A stretch of DNA of 9,712 bases. Source: Planctomycetota bacterium. GTDB lineage: Bacteria; Planctomycetota; GCA-002687715. The notes below the pieces were generated by a model. That model was not told where the DNA came from. It did not search any database and saw only the letters and a list, made by a program, of their open reading frames with translations. The stretch's first letter is position 1. Every line of letters begins with the position of its first letter. The stretch is from NCBI GenBank assembly GCA_013213915.1, contig JABSRK010000121.1, positions 1-9,712 of the forward strand, written 5' to 3'. Below are positions 7,501 through 9,712 of this stretch, piece by piece. Position numbers and translations under genes: made by a program.

Positions 7501-8337
7501 CGTCTCGAGATCGCCCTCGACCTCGCGCATGCGCGCGCGCAGGTCCTCGCGTTCGCTGTTGCGCTGATCGCGCGCGGACTCCACGTCCTGCAACTCACCC
7601 TGCAGACACTCCTGTTCCGCCTTGATCGCATCGAAGCGATGCACGCTGTAACTGAGCTGCAGGTCGCGCACTCGCTCGGTCATCTGGCGGTGATTGCGCG
7701 CCTTGCCGGCGTGAATCTTCAGCGATCGGATCTGACGGTTGATCTCCTCGACGATGTCGTGGAGACGCGTCAGATTGTCCTCGACCCGGTTCAGCTTCAG
7801 CACCGCCTCGCGCTTACGCGAGCGGAAGCGGCTGATCCCCGCCGCCTCCTCGAATACCCTCCGGCGCTCGACAGCGTTCGAAGCGAGGACCTGGTCGATA
7901 CGGCCTTGCTCCATGAACGCGTAACCACCAGCGCCGAGCCCGGTCCCCGCGAACAAGTCGCGAATGTCCTTCAGCCGCACCGGCGAGCCATTGACGAGAT
8001 AGTCGGTCTCGCCGGAACGGAAGACGCGCCGCGTGACCTCGACCTCGGTCGCGTCCGTCTGCAGCGTCCCCGATTCGTTATCGAAGACGATGGTTCCCTG
8101 GCACAGGCCCATGGGAGGACGACGGACGGTGCCATTGAAGATGACGTCCGTGAGTTCGCGACTCCTCAGGCTCGTGGGGCGCTGCTCGCCGAGAACCCAC
8201 CGGATGGCCTCGAACACGTTCGACTTGCCACATCCGTTGGGGCCCACCACGCACGTCAGCCCTCCCCGCTCGAAATCGAAGACCGTGCGGTCGGCGAAGG
8301 ACTTGAAGCCGTGGACGATCAGTCGCTTGAGGTGCAT
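4561..8337 (-). CDS. smc: Chromosome partition protein SMC
   Basis: This is a 1258-residue structural-maintenance-of-chromosomes ATPase. As a dimer with the ScpA/ScpB kleisin complex, such proteins extrude DNA loops and align chromosome arms. In order: N-terminal head starting LKRLIVHGFKSFADRTV, Walker A GPNGCGKSN (32-40), Q-loop region FMEQGRIDQVL (141-151), coiled coil (about 170-510), hinge (about 524-660, with FLAGFRGLLLDLIEV and a late GGARFLPLDRF strand), return coiled coil (about 665-1040). The C-terminal head has signature LLSGGERTMTA (1088-1098), Walker B CAFLDEVDAALD (1113-1124) and the switch VVVTHSKRTM (1145-1154). A 70-80 residue Ala/Glu/Pro-rich tail then extends beyond the usual end. 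The open frame continues upstream to 8733, but homology begins at ATG 8337-8335. AGAGG lies 3 nt before it, and the extra part overlaps the upstream gene in another frame. No scpA or scpB is in the window. Confidence 0.97.
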   Translation of the reverse strand: MHLKRLIVHGFKSFADRTVFDFERGGLTCVVGPNGCGKSNVFEAIRWVLGEQRPTSLRSRELTDVIFNGTVRRPPMGLCQGTIVFDNESGTLQTDATEVEVTRRVFRSGETDYLVNGSPVRLKDIRDLFAGTGLGAGGYAFMEQGRIDQVLASNAVERRRVFEEAAGISRFRSRKREAVLKLNRVEDNLTRLHDIVEEINRQIRSLKIHAGKARNHRQMTERVRDLQLSYSVHRFDAIKAEQECLQGELQDVESARDQRNSEREDLRARMREVEGDLETLMERVGGFRTRYAEVAGKIATCKEKIGLQTGYVDEVAQRVQVKTEEISSLRVSLATFEEERVVALREREALERDRERIDGEFRRLDREAATSREKGEALAQARQAAHAYLRDLEQREAAHDQSMARLEAEQEHLGDGMARNKASRGRIECESEGLRSSLEERTGRQDTQTSVLEERRIALTEEERRAEELEQEYAAAIEELRGYEAELDRARARADVVQGTLAKGEGLDEGTRALLEEHRSRPKFLAGFRGLLLDLIEVDLDHAPAIQAALGDASEALVVATTDEALEGLRWLRHKDLGGARFLPLDRFADVRASAAPGVRAKDDGLAPVLAALVGGLEIVDESAFERALTGGTDGPLVVTADGDVVKDGRLITSAVRGRGARGLIVLQAELQDIERRLPGLEETRDRSREALGALRTARDASRDKIKELSVVLVNEEGEAARLDQEIVRVVRDLDRLKDMSEQLVEEGALIDRKRGESKAALIEVHDAKAAVAEDTEQAAREVEAHDLRLEEHARERDRDARELEEMRIDSAKVAERLDALSAKDAHFSGSIDETRRRLETDEKDVIEFERNREETARGMNDERASLGKLQQESEQISESLGERERAADEVRDRLRETAEALDSAEREINTLTERLSSFRGREGELKAAMEGLLERSRDELALDLLTDELPDVAPPKTEDGEEIDWRGIEHEIRQLRDRIARLGNVNLAAVEELEEAEGRAGFIFRERDDLLDARDQLKKVLKEIETQSTQMFVDTFEAVSEHFSSIFRRLFGGGKAEIFFEDPACPLESGIEIKARPPGKEFRSITLLSGGERTMTAVALLFAIFRAHPAPCAFLDEVDAALDEDNTERFCLMLEDFTAESQFVVVTHSKRTMEKATLLYGVTMPERGVSRRVAVQLEQLNAEGQIADLASLNKQARAEASAEAAFSELEATSAEDAALVAETAVLDDPSPAPRVLEAPAMARRSPQVSPPAEAEES

Positions 8338-8548
8338 AGGCCTCTGCGTGGACTGGACCTGGGAAAGCCGGGCCCCACCGTAACCGGCGAAGTTCCCCCG
8401 CCCGACACGAGGCGGCCATCCCTCTCCCTGGAATGTTGAGGACCCCAGCATACTGGGGTTATGACCGTCTGGATACCCCGTCCATGGGGGGACAACCGTC
8501 TGTGGTTCAGGCGGTTGGGGCAGGAACGGCCAGCCGCGAGGGCGCTGC
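8338..8548. other. Intergenic region between the NrdD-like gene and smc
   Basis: This 211-bp gap is the longest non-coding stretch in the window and the natural place for an smc promoter. Besides the 7-bp inverted repeat at 8442-8459, it holds a direct repeat ACCGTCTG (8464-8471 and 8495-8502) and an imperfect palindrome CCCCGTCCATGGGG (8476-8489). It also holds a 6-bp inverted repeat CAACCG/CGGTTG (8493-8498 and 8512-8517). No convincing -35/-10 pair was found, and no T-tract follows any stem. Confidence 0.5.
8442..8459. promoter_or_regulatory. Inverted repeat upstream of smc, possible operator or hairpin
   Basis: ACCCCAG-CATA-CTGGGGT is a perfect 7-bp inverted repeat with a 4-base centre, about 105 bp before the smc start. 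On the minus strand its centre reads TATGCT, a poor match to a -10 box, so it could overlap a promoter. It is not followed by a T-run on either strand, which argues against an intrinsic terminator for the gene ending at 8549. No binding protein can be named. Confidence 0.35.
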
Positions 8549-9331
8549 TCAGGAGAACAGGTCCTCCTGGACCTCGAAAAGGTCGTCGCCGGACTGGCGA
8601 GGGGCCAGCGTGAGCAGCCCCAGTCGGGTCTCATCGCGGAGCCTCTCCAGCAGCACCCGAGGGTCTGCGGTACCGAACGCCGCCAGGGGCAGCGCCAGAC
8701 CGGGACCGGTGCGCTCGGCGAAGGGCGCTTCAAGCAGCAAACGGTTCCTGTCAGAGGTCAGCGGGACGGCGACGGGCAGGGTCGATCGGTCCAGCGACTC
8801 GTCGCGGAGCAACTCCCGAACGTCCATGACGCCGTAGCGATCCGCGGCGGCTTCGAGGCAATCAAGAAGACGCCGTCGAATCTCGCGGTCGCACACACCA
8901 CCAAGGCGCACCCGGAACCGGACGCCAGCCACCTCCTCCCCGAGGAGATAGTCAAGGTAGCCGAGAATGCGGGCCGCCGCCTCCGGGCGACGGGACGGGT
9001 GGACCACGCCGCGGCGAACGAGCAGTTCGAGAGCGTGAGCGAGCCCCCAAACCTCGAGATCGACCTCCTGCCCTTGCGCATGCACCTGCACCTTGCCGCT
9101 ACCGCCGAGGCCGACCACCACCCCATGCAACCCCCAATGGGAGCCGCTCCGCTGGTACCAGAATCGTTCGTGAAACGCCTCCCTCGCGAGCTTGCCCACG
9201 GCATCGAGGTCGGGCAGCACCTCCTTCAGGCCCACCCCCCCGGCGTCGAGGAGGGCATGAGGCAGGTTGATGGCGAGACGACCCAGGCTGATGGTCAACG
9301 GAACCGGCGTCGCCGGCTCCCCCGGATACAC
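8549..9331 (-). CDS. NrdD-like protein lacking the glycyl-radical domain
   Basis: From GTG 9331-9329 the frame gives 260 residues. By memory of the family, it follows the later core of class III anaerobic ribonucleotide reductase. LTISLGRLAINLPHALL (12-28) matches the NrdD stretch with VTINLxRIxY. RRPEAAARILGYLDYLL (114-130) matches the helix before its EATPAE region. STLPVAVPL (183-191) matches STHLPV, and ADPRVLLERLRDETRLGLLTLAP (222-244) matches the last helix-strand before the radical domain. It then ends after 16 more residues. The four-cysteine zinc site and the RxxGY glycyl-radical loop are absent, so it cannot work as a normal NrdD. The GTG has no good ribosome binding site. The frame stays open with coding-like base use to about 9541 and shows similarity there too, but contains no ATG, GTG or TTG. 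It is therefore either a divergent protein with an unusual start or a truncated remnant. The family call is tentative. Confidence 0.6.
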   Translation of the reverse strand: MYPGEPATPVPLTISLGRLAINLPHALLDAGGVGLKEVLPDLDAVGKLAREAFHERFWYQRSGSHWGLHGVVVGLGGSGKVQVHAQGQEVDLEVWGLAHALELLVRRGVVHPSRRPEAAARILGYLDYLLGEEVAGVRFRVRLGGVCDREIRRRLLDCLEAAADRYGVMDVRELLRDESLDRSTLPVAVPLTSDRNRLLLEAPFAERTGPGLALPLAAFGTADPRVLLERLRDETRLGLLTLAPRQSGDDLFEVQEDLFS

Positions 9332-9550
9332 CGGGCAGTCATCCTCGCGCAGGATGTGCAGGACGGTCTTTTCGCGCGCGGATGCGGTGCTCAGCGTCCG
9401 TTCGAGCGTCTCGCGGTCCGGGAGCGGGCCCGAGCCGAGGGTGAGGCTGGCCGGGAGCCACTCGCCCTGCTCGGGCTGTTCGTACAGGCGGCGGAGCAGG
9501 ACATGGAGGAACGCGTGGGACGCGCCATCGGCACCCGTCAGGCATTCGAC

Positions 9551-9712
9551 ATGGCCAAGAAACGCACACCAAAGAAGAAGTCTCGCAAAATCCTTTCGCG
9601 CAAGACCGTCACCGAGAAGCGCGATCGCGAGACCATCTCCAAAATCGAAACACTGGGCAAGGATGTCGTCAAGTCGAGCCTCGCACAGCGGGAGCCTGCC
9701 GTCGATATTCCG
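9551..9712 (+). CDS. top6A: Probable DNA topoisomerase VI subunit A, N-terminal part
   Basis: This is the only plus-strand gene called; its first 54 codons are present and it runs off the right edge. The start MAKKRTPKKKSRK is a lysine-rich tail common at the N-terminus of bacterial subunit A proteins. It is followed by RDRETISKIETLGKDVVKSS and then REPAVDIP. The latter matches the region just before the conserved arginine and LSNV/RSN motif of Top6A/Spo11-type proteins, as I remember them. Topoisomerase VI (A2B2) passes one DNA duplex through another using ATP; subunit A carries the cleaving tyrosine, which is outside this window. Start choice: ATG 9551 opens the lysine-rich tail. The same frame is open further upstream with other starts (for example ATG 9503, preceded by GGAG), but that stretch has the look of the antisense of the minus-strand gene. 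No subunit B gene lies upstream on this strand. Only the N-terminus is visible, so the call stays provisional. Confidence 0.6.
   Translation, partial: MAKKRTPKKKSRKILSRKTVTEKRDRETISKIETLGKDVVKSSLAQREPAVDIP

Noticed and set aside
8338..8733. N-terminal extension of the smc frame by 132 codons
   Set aside because: SMC homology starts exactly at MHLKRLIVHGF; the extension overlaps the end of the NrdD-like gene in another frame and is Arg/Pro/Trp-rich without family likeness.
9083..9112. Possible Walker A (GLGGSGKV) in the NrdD-like protein
   Set aside because: The residue after Lys is Val rather than Ser or Thr, and no Walker B is seen; the segment fits the NrdD core better.
9080..9550. Upstream extension of the plus-strand topoisomerase frame from ATG 9080
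   Set aside because: Composition is like an antisense shadow (His/Arg/Gln-rich), and the minus strand shows stronger third-position GC bias and family likeness in the same stretch.
9339..9572. Minus-strand frame of 77 codons beginning MVCVSWPCRMP
   Set aside because: It is out of frame with the NrdD-like reading, Pro/Arg-rich, and has no ribosome binding site or similarity.

Overview
This is a high-GC bacterial chromosomal window with compact housekeeping content. Every confidently called gene lies on the minus strand except the one entering at the right edge. Ribosome binding sites are weak or absent at several starts, and GTG and TTG starts are used. The window holds a large secreted protein that joins a ComEC-like metallo-beta-lactamase domain to a lamin-tail domain, and apparently the start of a bacterial topoisomerase VI A subunit. 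Together these suggest a Planctomycetota-like organism. That is an inference from style and gene content, not proof.

Layout read from high to low coordinates, the direction of transcription on the minus strand: (1) at the right edge, a plus-strand gene starts at 9551 and runs off the window; its first 54 codons look like the N-terminus of topoisomerase VI subunit A. (2) Abutting it on the minus strand is an open frame ending at 8549, which resembles the central and late part of an anaerobic ribonucleotide reductase (NrdD) but lacks both the N-terminal part and the C-terminal zinc/glycyl-radical domain. (3) A spacer of about 210 bp holds inverted repeats. (4) A complete smc gene of 1258 codons follows. 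(5) Next is a small membrane-anchored protein of unknown function, then (6) a pterin-4a-carbinolamine dehydratase. (7) A pentapeptide-repeat protein has about 42 repeats in one unbroken register. (8) A 616-residue exported MBL plus lamin-tail protein follows, then (9) truA, starting 3 bp after it. (10) At the left edge is the 5' part of the ribosome hibernation factor gene, with its own -10 box and a strong Shine-Dalgarno sequence.

Genes 4 to 9 could be one long co-directional run: gaps are 67, 23, 85, 87 and 3 bp and no convincing terminators are visible. The functions do not form one pathway: chromosome organisation (SMC), pterin recycling, a possible DNA-mimic protein, an exported hydrolase, tRNA modification and ribosome dormancy. 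No mobile element, CRISPR array, tRNA or rRNA was seen. The least ordinary part is the right end, where a truncated NrdD-like frame without a usable start meets a divergent topoisomerase VI gene.
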